A stretch of 64,000 nt of DNA, from positions 620,001 through 684,000 of the forward strand of contig NZ_JADZGI010000001.1 of NCBI RefSeq assembly GCF_015865035.1. The letters are read 5' to 3'. The notes beneath the pieces are model-generated. The model did no database searches. It was not told where the DNA came from and worked only from the letters and a program-made list of their open reading frames with translations. The stretch's first letter is position 1. Each line of letters opens with the position of its first letter. The DNA comes from Novosphingobium aureum. GTDB lineage: Bacteria > Pseudomonadota > Alphaproteobacteria > Sphingomonadales > Sphingomonadaceae. This document shows positions 49,582 through 56,683 of this stretch, in pieces. The translations under genes and the position numbers were made by a program.

Positions 49582-49788
49582 TCATGCCAAGGGTACTCCG
49601 CAGACCGGGGCGGCATAGGCCTTGGCCGGGCCGATGCGGTCGGCGGTGGCGATCAGGTTGAAGCTGCCCATGGCGAGCAGGCTGATGATGATCGCCCAGT
49701 CGAGCCGCGTGCGGCCGAGCGTCGAACGACGCCAGAACGACTGGCTGGCATTCCCGGCGTTTTCAATGCTGGCGTGGTGCAACGACAT
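49582..49788 (-). CDS. Small membrane protein at the head of the psp unit
   Basis: 68 residues with one membrane helix (WAIIISLLAMGSFNLIATA, about 33-51) preceded by Arg residues, so the N-terminus is probably cytoplasmic. ATG 49788 has GAAGG four bases upstream; an ATG at 49797 would add MKV. It is the first gene after the sigma-54 promoter. No family was recognised. Confidence 0.6.
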   Translation of the reverse strand: MSLHHASIENAGNASQSFWRRSTLGRTRLDWAIIISLLAMGSFNLIATADRIGPAKAYAAPVCGVPLA

Positions 49789-49839
49789 GACCTTCATTCC
49801 CTCAGAAATCTTGAGCCGCCTTCGCGGTATGTCCCTCTC

Positions 49840-49858
49840 ATTGCACGGCCCGTGCCAA
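49840..49858 (-). promoter_or_regulatory. Sigma-54 promoter of the psp operon
   Basis: On the minus strand TTGGCACGGGCCGTGCAAT. TGGCAC and GTGCA are spaced so that GG and GC are 10 nt apart, matching the sigma-54 consensus (TGGCAC-N5-TTGCA) except one base. It points at the small membrane gene and pspA. The divergent pspF encodes the matching activator. The AT-rich 49915-49955 stretch would be the activator binding area. Confidence 0.85.
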
Positions 49859-49958
49859 ACTGGAGAAATCCCGGAATTCTGCGCTTTTCTGTATGCACCA
49901 TGAATGTACAGGCCAATTAAGTTTGCTACTATATGGGAAATTATACTAGATATTGGCA

Positions 49959-51071
49959 ATGGATCGCGACGTTCAGTTTATCGGCCAGTCCTCGGTTTTT
50001 CTCGATGCGGTGGAGCGCGCGAGCCGCGCTGCCCCGGTCGGGCGTCCGGTGCTTGTCATCGGTGAGCGTGGCACCGGCAAGGAGCTCATAGCGCAGCGCC
50101 TCCATCGCCTCTCAGCGCGCTGGGATCAGCCGCTGGTCACGCTCAACTGCGCTGCCTTGCCCGAGACCCTGATCGAGGCCGAGCTGTTCGGCCACGAGGC
50201 GGGGGCCTTCACAGGGGCCGTACGTGCACGTGCCGGGCGTTTCGAGGAGGCGGACGGGGGCACCTTGTTCCTCGACGAACTGGGCAACCTGTCCATGGCC
50301 GCGCAAGAGCGGCTGCTGCGTGCGATCGAATATGGCGAGGTCGCGCGGATCGGCGCATCGCGTCCGCTTCAGGTCGACGTGCGCATTGTTGCTGCGACCA
50401 ATGCCGACCTGCCCGCGATGGCGCGCGCGGGGACCTTTCGTTCCGACCTGCTCGACCGGCTCAGCTTCGAGGTCATCACCCTGCCGCCTTTGCGCGCGCG
50501 CGAAGGCGACGTGTTCGAACTGGCCGATTACTATGGCCGTCGCATGGCGGCCGAGATGCAGTGGGATGGCTGGCCCGGCTTCTCTGGCCGCGCACAGCGC
50601 GCGCTCGAGACTTATGGCTGGCCAGGCAACGTGCGCGAACTGCGCAATGTGGTCGAGCGCGCGGTCTATCGCTGGGATGAGCCTGACATGGCCATCGATG
50701 CGATCGTGTTCGATCCGTTCGACAGCCCCTGGCAGGCATGTGCGGACGAACAGCCCGCTCAGCCTGAATCCGCCGTGCCGGATGCTGCTGGTGGCGCTCT
50801 CGCGTCGTCCGGGGCAGCCGCGAGGCCGCAGGCGGGGCAGGACGAGGCGCAGGGTCTGCCTGCATCGCAGCCGGCGCTGGATGTTGCGGTGGTAGATCAT
50901 GGAGGCGACTTGCGGGGGGCAGTCGAGGCCTACGAGCGCGGCCTGCTCGTCGCCGCGCTCGAGGAGCAGCGCTGGAACCAGCGCCGCACCGCGCCGCTGC
51001 TCGGTCTGAGCTACGACCAGCTACGCCACGCCATGAAGCGTCATGGGCTTCACGAGGCATCGCGTGGTTGA
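49959..51071 (+). CDS. pspF: PspF-type sigma-54-dependent activator
   Basis: A 370-residue enhancer-binding protein: Walker A GERGTGKE at 35-42, sigma-54 contact loop GAFTGA at 82-87, Walker B LFLDE at 103-107 and a Fis-type helix-turn-helix at the C-terminus (NQRRTAPLLGLSYDQLRHAM). There is no N-terminal sensor domain, as in PspF, which PspA controls directly. A Pro/Ala/Gln linker of about 75 residues (260-335) is longer than in E. coli PspF. ATG 49959 is chosen over TTG 49953. Confidence 0.93.
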   Translation: MDRDVQFIGQSSVFLDAVERASRAAPVGRPVLVIGERGTGKELIAQRLHRLSARWDQPLVTLNCAALPETLIEAELFGHEAGAFTGAVRARAGRFEEADGGTLFLDELGNLSMAAQERLLRAIEYGEVARIGASRPLQVDVRIVAATNADLPAMARAGTFRSDLLDRLSFEVITLPPLRAREGDVFELADYYGRRMAAEMQWDGWPGFSGRAQRALETYGWPGNVRELRNVVERAVYRWDEPDMAIDAIVFDPFDSPWQACADEQPAQPESAVPDAAGGALASSGAAARPQAGQDEAQGLPASQPALDVAVVDHGGDLRGAVEAYERGLLVAALEEQRWNQRRTAPLLGLSYDQLRHAMKRHGLHEASRG

Positions 51072-51305
51072 ACGGTGGTGGTTTTCGAGAGGTGGGCGGC
51101 GCTTTTGGGCGGGTATCCGTCGGGAGGCTGTTCTCATTCGACGAACAACATGATGCCAGGGGCTGTCTCGCCTGTCAGGATACTGTAAAGTCCCTAGGTG
51201 TTAATCAGGTGTGAAGGGGCCAGTCGTAGACCGGTCTGCGCCTGTGTTCGATGCCGGCAATCGAGGCCGGATGATGATTGTCTGCTGGGTAACGGGAACC
51301 GAGTC

Positions 51306-51842
51306 GTGCCTGTCGTGAACGACGAATGTGATGCCAGGGATATCTATGAGGGGCTGACCGCAAAGCAGGTCGAGGTCCTCGACCTGCTGGTTGCGCACCG
51401 CACTACCAAGGAGATCTCGCGCGAGCTGGGTATTGCCCCCAATACCGTTGACCAGCGCATCGCTGCGGTGCGCGACAAGTGGGGGACCTCCAACCGCAAG
51501 GATACCGCCCGCAGATACGCGGAAATCCGCGAACTATGTGGAAAACCCATATGTGGTTTTTCGTATCTCGACCCCGAGGCACAAACCGCCGAAAGCTTGG
51601 GACAAGACCTGCCGGTCGATCCGCACTTCGTGCTCTCCGATGCCCGGCCCATGGAGCTTCCCATGGGCAGTTTCCAGGGGTGGTTCGAAGACACGCCGGA
51701 GCCGCTGGCAGGCCTGGAGGCTTTCGACAGGAAGTTCGGCCGCTTCGGACGGCTGGGCATGATCCTGGTCCTGGCCCTGCTGATGGCGATGACGCTGGCG
51801 ACCGTGCTGGCCATTGCCGATGTCATGGGGCGGTTGCTGTAA
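51306..51842 (+). CDS. LuxR-type HTH protein with a C-terminal membrane anchor
   Basis: About 178 residues from GTG 51306; GTG 51315 and a longer frame from 51198 are possible. Residues 15-75 hold a LuxR/GerE helix-turn-helix (LTAKQVEVLDLLVAHRTTKE, ELGIAPNTVDQRIAAVRDKW). The rest is a linker and one hydrophobic segment at the very C-terminus (LGMILVLALLMAMTLATVLA). There is no receiver or autoinducer domain. A membrane-tethered DNA-binding protein is inferred. Confidence 0.7.
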   Translation: MPVVNDECDARDIYEGLTAKQVEVLDLLVAHRTTKEISRELGIAPNTVDQRIAAVRDKWGTSNRKDTARRYAEIRELCGKPICGFSYLDPEAQTAESLGQDLPVDPHFVLSDARPMELPMGSFQGWFEDTPEPLAGLEAFDRKFGRFGRLGMILVLALLMAMTLATVLAIADVMGRLL

Positions 51843-51952
51843 GGCGTTTCTAACCCCTTGCCGTAACCGGGGCGAAAGTTTCCGATCCTGACACTTGCCG
51901 GCAGGCGGGCTTCACGACGAAGTGCCGCAGGCCATGCAGCGGAGACGAAGAC

Positions 51953-52279
51953 ATGACGATGACCCCTGAGGTAGCCAGCCTGCGTATCGGCAGGACCGTG
52001 CGCTCGGTCGAGGATGCGATGGACGAGCTGATCGCTCGCTCCGGCGAACTGTTTGCCGAAATGGCCCGTGCCCGCATCGCCACTGCCAATGCCGCGCATG
52101 CCGGCCAGCGCCCGATGATGCGCATTGCCGCGATGCAGAAGAACCTCGTGGCCGCCCGCTCGGAGCTGGTGCGTGCCCATTCCGATCTCTCGCGTCTCGC
52201 CGAGACGATGGACATTCCGGTCGAGGAATGCCCCGAGAACGCCGTTCTCGCCGACACTGCGTTCGAAGACGCGGCCTGA
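51953..52279 (+). CDS. Hypothetical small helical protein
   Basis: 108 residues, predicted helical and Ala-rich (LIARSGELFAEMARARIATA), with no signal or membrane segment and one Cys. GCGGAGACG precedes the ATG. No family was recognised. It may be co-transcribed with the gene 24 nt downstream. Confidence 0.6.
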   Translation: MTMTPEVASLRIGRTVRSVEDAMDELIARSGELFAEMARARIATANAAHAGQRPMMRIAAMQKNLVAARSELVRAHSDLSRLAETMDIPVEECPENAVLADTAFEDAA

Positions 52280-52303
52280 TCTGCAGCTGGATGGGATGGT
52301 GAC

Positions 52304-52813
52304 TTGGGAGCAGGGTTAACCCTCGCGGACCTTCTGCAGCCGGCCTTCTTCGCTCTCATGCTGGCCAGTCTCGGACTGGCCTTGTGGAAGGGCGGGGAGC
52401 CCGAGCGGGCGGGCGCACTGGTGCTCGTCGCGATGTGGGCCCTGCAGTCGCTTGGCGTCAATTTCCTTCCCAGCCGTTTCATCGCCGTCGATCCCGTCGC
52501 GTTCCTGTCCGACCTTGTCGGGACGCTGGGCTTCGGTGCGATCGCCCTCAATGCAAGAAGGTTCTGGCCGCTATGCGCAACAGCACTGCAAGTGCTCAGT
52601 CTGAGCGCCCATTTCGCGCGCTGGGCGGATCTCGCGATCCCCAAGCTGGTCTACGCGCTGATGCGCAGTGGTCCGACCTTCGTGGTGCTTTCGGTGCTGC
52701 TGATCGGTACCGTCCTGCACCTCAGGAGGCTGCACAGGGATGGCGTCGATCGCTCCTGGCAGGACTGGTCCCGGGGCGCTGCCAGGTCAGGCCGGCAAGT
52801 CGCCGGGCGCTGA
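52304..52813 (+). CDS. Hypothetical membrane protein
   Basis: 169 residues from a TTG start: four predicted membrane helices (about 12-28, 37-54, 65-85 and 118-138) and a basic, Arg-rich cytoplasmic tail. No family was recognised. The start is uncertain because the ribosome binding site is weak. The RadC-like gene starts 5 nt after its stop. Confidence 0.5.
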   Translation: MGAGLTLADLLQPAFFALMLASLGLALWKGGEPERAGALVLVAMWALQSLGVNFLPSRFIAVDPVAFLSDLVGTLGFGAIALNARRFWPLCATALQVLSLSAHFARWADLAIPKLVYALMRSGPTFVVLSVLLIGTVLHLRRLHRDGVDRSWQDWSRGAARSGRQVAGR

Positions 52814-52818
52814 GCCTG

Positions 52819-53298
52819 ATGCCGCTCGAGGGTTCCTTGATGGAACACCTTGTGCGGCATCTGGGGCCGCTGCGCCATGAAGTCCTGCTTGCAGTGTTCT
52901 ACGACGATCGCGGCCGTTTGCTGGGGCATCTGCTCGAACAGGATGGTGCGTTGCAGAGTGTTTCGGGGCGCTACCGTGCGCTGATCGAGCCTGCGCTGCG
53001 GCTGGGCTCGAGCGGGCTGGCGCTGGTCCACAACCATCCCTCGGGCGATCCTTCGCCAAGCGCTGCGGATGCCAGTACGACGCGTTGTCTGCAGGCGCTC
53101 TCGATGGCCATGGAGCTGGAGTTTCTCGATCACGTGATCATAGCCGGCCGGGCCGCGGTCAGCATGCGCAGGGCAGGGCTCATGGTCCAGCCCGAGCAGG
53201 CGGCCCCGGTCGAGCCGCAGGCTTTAAGGCTCACCCCGTCGCGAGCGGCGGACTGGGTTCAATCTCCGGGCGGCACGCGTCCTCGCGGCGCGGGCTGA
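52819..53298 (+). CDS. RadC-like JAB-domain protein, short form
   Basis: 159 residues with the RadC/MPN+ metal motif HNHPSGDPSPSAAD (His71, His73, Asp84) and a supporting Glu-rich N-terminal part. Typical RadC proteins (about 220 residues) have an N-terminal helix-hairpin-helix region; it is missing here. Biochemical role unknown; the DNA-repair label of RadC is historical. ATG 52819 gives the whole domain. Confidence 0.78.
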   Translation: MPLEGSLMEHLVRHLGPLRHEVLLAVFYDDRGRLLGHLLEQDGALQSVSGRYRALIEPALRLGSSGLALVHNHPSGDPSPSAADASTTRCLQALSMAMELEFLDHVIIAGRAAVSMRRAGLMVQPEQAAPVEPQALRLTPSRAADWVQSPGGTRPRGAG

Positions 53299-53677
53299 CA
53301 AACGGAGCACATGGGGGAGTGATGGACCCTCGGCTCGTCGCCATTACCGCGAGTCGTTGCGACCATCATTCATTGCGGCGGGGCGCCTGGTGCGTTCCGC
53401 CGCCTTTTTTTGGGCAACGCGGCATCACTGGAAATGCGCGCGGCAGCTTCGTTGCGCGCCGTCCATGCGTTGCTGTCGGGCCCTGCTCGACGTATCTCCC
53501 CTTGCGTTCTCGACCGATTGCGCCTATCTGGCCTCCATCCCGGCATTGGTTAGACATGGATCGGGCTGGCGCCGGAAGGGGCCGGCGCGAAACGACGTAC
53601 CTGCAGCCGGACCGATTCGCATTACCCCACCCGCCGCGCGCCGGACGCGCGGCCCAGCAAGTTTACCGGAGTTTCGT
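53299..53677. other. 379-nt region upstream of rimP
   Basis: No convincing gene. It holds a terminator (53375-53411) and presumably the rimP-nusA-infB promoter between 53480 and 53660. No clear -35/-10 pair was found. Confidence 0.5.
53375..53411 (+). terminator. Rho-independent terminator after the RadC-like gene
   Basis: GCGGCGG (53375-53381) pairs with CCGCCGC (53397-53403), followed by C and seven T. It lies 76 nt after the stop. Confidence 0.85.
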
Positions 53678-54250
53678 TTGGCCGATATCGCACGCATCAC
53701 CGAAGTCATCGAGCCGGAGGTCAAGGCCCTCGGTCTGGAGCTCGTGCGCGTGCGTTTCTTCGGCAAGAGCGAAGTCGGGGACGACGAGATCGCGCTGCAG
53801 GTCATGGCCGAACGCCCCGAGACCGGGCAGCTCGTGCTCGACGATTGCGTGGCGCTCTCGCATCGTATCTCGGATCGCATGGATGCGCTCGAGGAAGCTG
53901 GAGAGGACCTGATCGAGGAGGCTTATCGCCTCGAGGTCAGCTCGCCGGGGATCGATCGCCCGCTGACCCGGGTCAAGGACTACGCCAACTGGGCCGGCCA
54001 CGAAGCGCGCATCAACCTCAGCGCGCCGGTCGACGGTAACCGCAAGGCATTGCAGGGCGACCTTCTCGGTATCGCCGGCGAACCCGGGGCCGAAGTGGTC
54101 ACGCTCGAGGACCGCAAGTCCGGCAAGGTGGAATTCCCGCTTGCCGACGTACATTCCGCCAGGCTCGTCCTCACCGACCGCCTGATCGCAGCCACCCGTC
54201 CGCTGGATACCAGCGGTGCGGACGACATTCTTGAGGAACAGGAAGACTAA
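53678..54250 (+). CDS. rimP: Ribosome maturation factor RimP
   Basis: 190 residues starting at TTG 53678, with CGGAG seven bases upstream. Motifs are LVRVRFF, VLDDCVALSHRISD and YRLEVSSPGIDRPLT, typical of RimP (30S maturation). The frame is open further upstream, but nothing RimP-like is there. nusA starts 3 nt after the stop. Confidence 0.93.
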   Translation: MADIARITEVIEPEVKALGLELVRVRFFGKSEVGDDEIALQVMAERPETGQLVLDDCVALSHRISDRMDALEEAGEDLIEEAYRLEVSSPGIDRPLTRVKDYANWAGHEARINLSAPVDGNRKALQGDLLGIAGEPGAEVVTLEDRKSGKVEFPLADVHSARLVLTDRLIAATRPLDTSGADDILEEQED

Positions 54251-54253
54251 GCC

Positions 54254-55930
54254 ATGGCCAGTGCGATTTCCGCCAACCGCGCCGAGCTGCTCGCGATCGC
54301 CAATGCGGTCGCCTCGGAGAAGATGATCGACAAGTCGATCGTCATCGAGGCGATGGAAGAAGCCATCCAGAAGTCGGCTCGCAACCGTTACGGTGCCGAA
54401 AACGACATCCGCGCAAAGCTCGATCCGCGCACCGGCGACCTGCGCCTGTGGCGCGTCGTCGAGGTCGTCGAGGAAGTCGAGGACTACTTTAAGCAGGTCG
54501 ACCTCAAGCAGGCCGAGAAGCTCCAGCCCGGCGCTGCAATCGGCGACTTCATCGTCGATCCGCTGCCCCCGGTCGATCTCGGCCGCATCGACGCGCAGTC
54601 GGCCAAGCAGGTGATCTTCCAGAAGGTCCGCGACGCAGAACGTGACCGCCAGTACGACGAGTTCAAGGACCGTGCCGGCGAAGTCATCACCGGCGTGATC
54701 AAGTCGGTCGAGTTCGGCCACGTGATCGTCAACCTGGGCCGCGCCGAGGGCGTTATCCGCCGCGACCAGCAGATCCCGCGCGAGGCCGCCCGTGTCGGCG
54801 AGCGCGTGCGTGCGATCGTCTCGCGCGTCGAGCGTCAGAACCGCGGTCCGCAGATCTTCCTGAGCCGTGCACACCCCGACTTCATGAAGAAGCTCTTCGC
54901 GCAGGAAGTGCCCGAAATCTACGACGGCATCATCGAGATCAAGGCCGCTGCCCGCGATCCGGGCTCGCGCGCCAAGATCGGCGTGATCAGCCACGATCAC
55001 TCGATCGACCCGGTCGGCGCCTGCGTCGGCATGAAGGGCAGCCGCGTCCAGGCCGTCGTGCAGGAACTGCAGGGCGAGAAGATCGACATCATCCCCTGGA
55101 GCGAGGACACCGCGACTTTCGTCGTCAACGCGCTTCAGCCCGCGACCGTCAGCCGCGTCGTCATCGACGAGGAAGAGAACCGCATCGAGGTCGTCGTGCC
55201 CGATGACCAGCTTTCGCTGGCGATTGGTCGTCGTGGCCAGAACGTGCGTCTCGCCTCGCAGCTGACCGGCTCGCAGATCGACATCATGACCGAGGCCGAG
55301 AGCTCGGCCAAGCGCCAGAAGGAATTCACCGAGCGCTCGAAGATGTTCGAGGACGAGCTCGACGTCGACGAGACCCTCTCGCAGCTGCTGGTGGCCGAAG
55401 GCTTCACCGAGCTGGAGGAAGTCGCCTACATCGAGCTGGCCGAACTGGCCGCGATCGAGGGCTTCGACGAGGAGCTCGCCGAGGAACTGCAGAGCCGTGC
55501 CCATGAAGCGCTCGAGCGTCGCGAGGAAGCGAGCCGCGAGGAGCGTCGCGCGCTGGGCGTCGAGGATGCCCTCGCCGAACTGCCGCACCTCACCGAGGCC
55601 ATGCTGGTCGTGCTCGGCAAGGGCGGGATCAAGACCCTCGACGATCTCGCCGACCTCGCCACCGACGAGCTCATCGCCAAGAAGCGCACCGAGCAGCGTC
55701 GCCGTGACGGCACCGTCAACCGTCGCGCCCGCGAGGAAGACAAGGGCGGTGTGCTCGGCGAGTACGGCCTGAGCGAAGAGCAGGGCAACGAGATCATCAT
55801 GGCCGCCCGCGCCCACTGGTTCGACGACGAGGATGTCGCCGAATACGAAGTGGCCGAGGGCGCTGCGGAAGAGGCCGACGTGGCCGACACCGCCAACGGG
55901 GAGGCCGCCGATGCGGAATCCTCGCAATGA
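54254..55930 (+). CDS. nusA: Transcription termination/antitermination factor NusA
   Basis: A 558-residue protein: N-terminal RNAP-binding domain (ANRAELLAIANAVASEKMID), S1 domain near 135-200, two KH domains at 230-345 (CVGMKGSRVQAVVQELQGEK and SLAIGRRGQNVRLASQLTG) and C-terminal acidic repeats with helix-hairpin-helix units. NusA controls pausing, termination and rRNA antitermination. Core gene of rimP-nusA-ylxR-infB. Confidence 0.97.
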   Translation: MASAISANRAELLAIANAVASEKMIDKSIVIEAMEEAIQKSARNRYGAENDIRAKLDPRTGDLRLWRVVEVVEEVEDYFKQVDLKQAEKLQPGAAIGDFIVDPLPPVDLGRIDAQSAKQVIFQKVRDAERDRQYDEFKDRAGEVITGVIKSVEFGHVIVNLGRAEGVIRRDQQIPREAARVGERVRAIVSRVERQNRGPQIFLSRAHPDFMKKLFAQEVPEIYDGIIEIKAAARDPGSRAKIGVISHDHSIDPVGACVGMKGSRVQAVVQELQGEKIDIIPWSEDTATFVVNALQPATVSRVVIDEEENRIEVVVPDDQLSLAIGRRGQNVRLASQLTGSQIDIMTEAESSAKRQKEFTERSKMFEDELDVDETLSQLLVAEGFTELEEVAYIELAELAAIEGFDEELAEELQSRAHEALERREEASREERRALGVEDALAELPHLTEAMLVVLGKGGIKTLDDLADLATDELIAKKRTEQRRRDGTVNRRAREEDKGGVLGEYGLSEEQGNEIIMAARAHWFDDEDVAEYEVAEGAAEEADVADTANGEAADAESSQ

Positions 55931-56660
55931 GCGCTTAAGCTCCGACATCGATAGCCCGGGCGCGGAGAGGACTTGCATCCTCTCCGGCAGGAAAGCTGCG
56001 CGCGAAGACCTCGTGCGACTGGCGATTTCGCCCGACGGTATGGTGCTTCCCGACATCCACGCGCGTGCCCCTGGGCGCGGCGCGTGGATCGGCGTTGATC
56101 GCACGACCCTTGAAAAAGCCGTCGCGAAGGGCAAACTAAAGGGAGCACTGGCGCGTGCCTACAAGGGCGCGTCTATGTCGATCCCCGAGGATCTGGCCGA
56201 ACGCATCGAGACCGGGCTTGCCCGGGCTCTGGCAGACCGGCTCGGGCTCGAGCTTAAATCGGGCAAGCTTCTGATGGGCTCGGACCGGATCGCGCAGAAC
56301 GCGCGAGAGGGCAAGGTGGCATGGCTCGGCCATGCGGCTGACGCCAGCCAGGATGGATCGCGCAAGCTCGACCAGGCCTGGCGCGTGGGTCGCGATCTCG
56401 AAGGGACCGGACTCCAGGGCACACGCTTGCCTCTGGACCGCGAGGCGCTGTCTGTGGCATTGGGCCGCGACAATGTCGTCCATTTGGCGCTCAGTGATTC
56501 CGGCGCGGCCCGCAGGGTCGAATCGCTGCTTGAGCGCCTTCTGCATTTCAGAGGGCTGGCGCCGCCACTCTCTGGCGCGACCGAAAACGAAAATGGCGAT
56601 GGGCCGGCTCGCGCCGCTGTGCCCGTGACGACACCCGATCTGGGTCGGGCACAGAATTGA
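55911..56660 (+). CDS. YlxR-family RNA-binding protein with extended C-terminus
   Basis: 249 residues from ATG 55911, overlapping nusA by 20 nt. The YlxR domain is at about 15-85 (RTCILSGRKAAREDLVRLAI and PGRGAWIGVDRTTLEKAV). An L7Ae-like region (IETGLARALADRLGLELKSG ... LMGSDRI) follows, and the last 80 residues are low-complexity. The family is found between nusA and infB and is thought to bind RNA. Confidence 0.88.
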   Translation: MRNPRNERLSSDIDSPGAERTCILSGRKAAREDLVRLAISPDGMVLPDIHARAPGRGAWIGVDRTTLEKAVAKGKLKGALARAYKGASMSIPEDLAERIETGLARALADRLGLELKSGKLLMGSDRIAQNAREGKVAWLGHAADASQDGSRKLDQAWRVGRDLEGTGLQGTRLPLDREALSVALGRDNVVHLALSDSGAARRVESLLERLLHFRGLAPPLSGATENENGDGPARAAVPVTTPDLGRAQN

Positions 56661-56683
56661 ATTTGAAGGGCAAAACGAGAATT

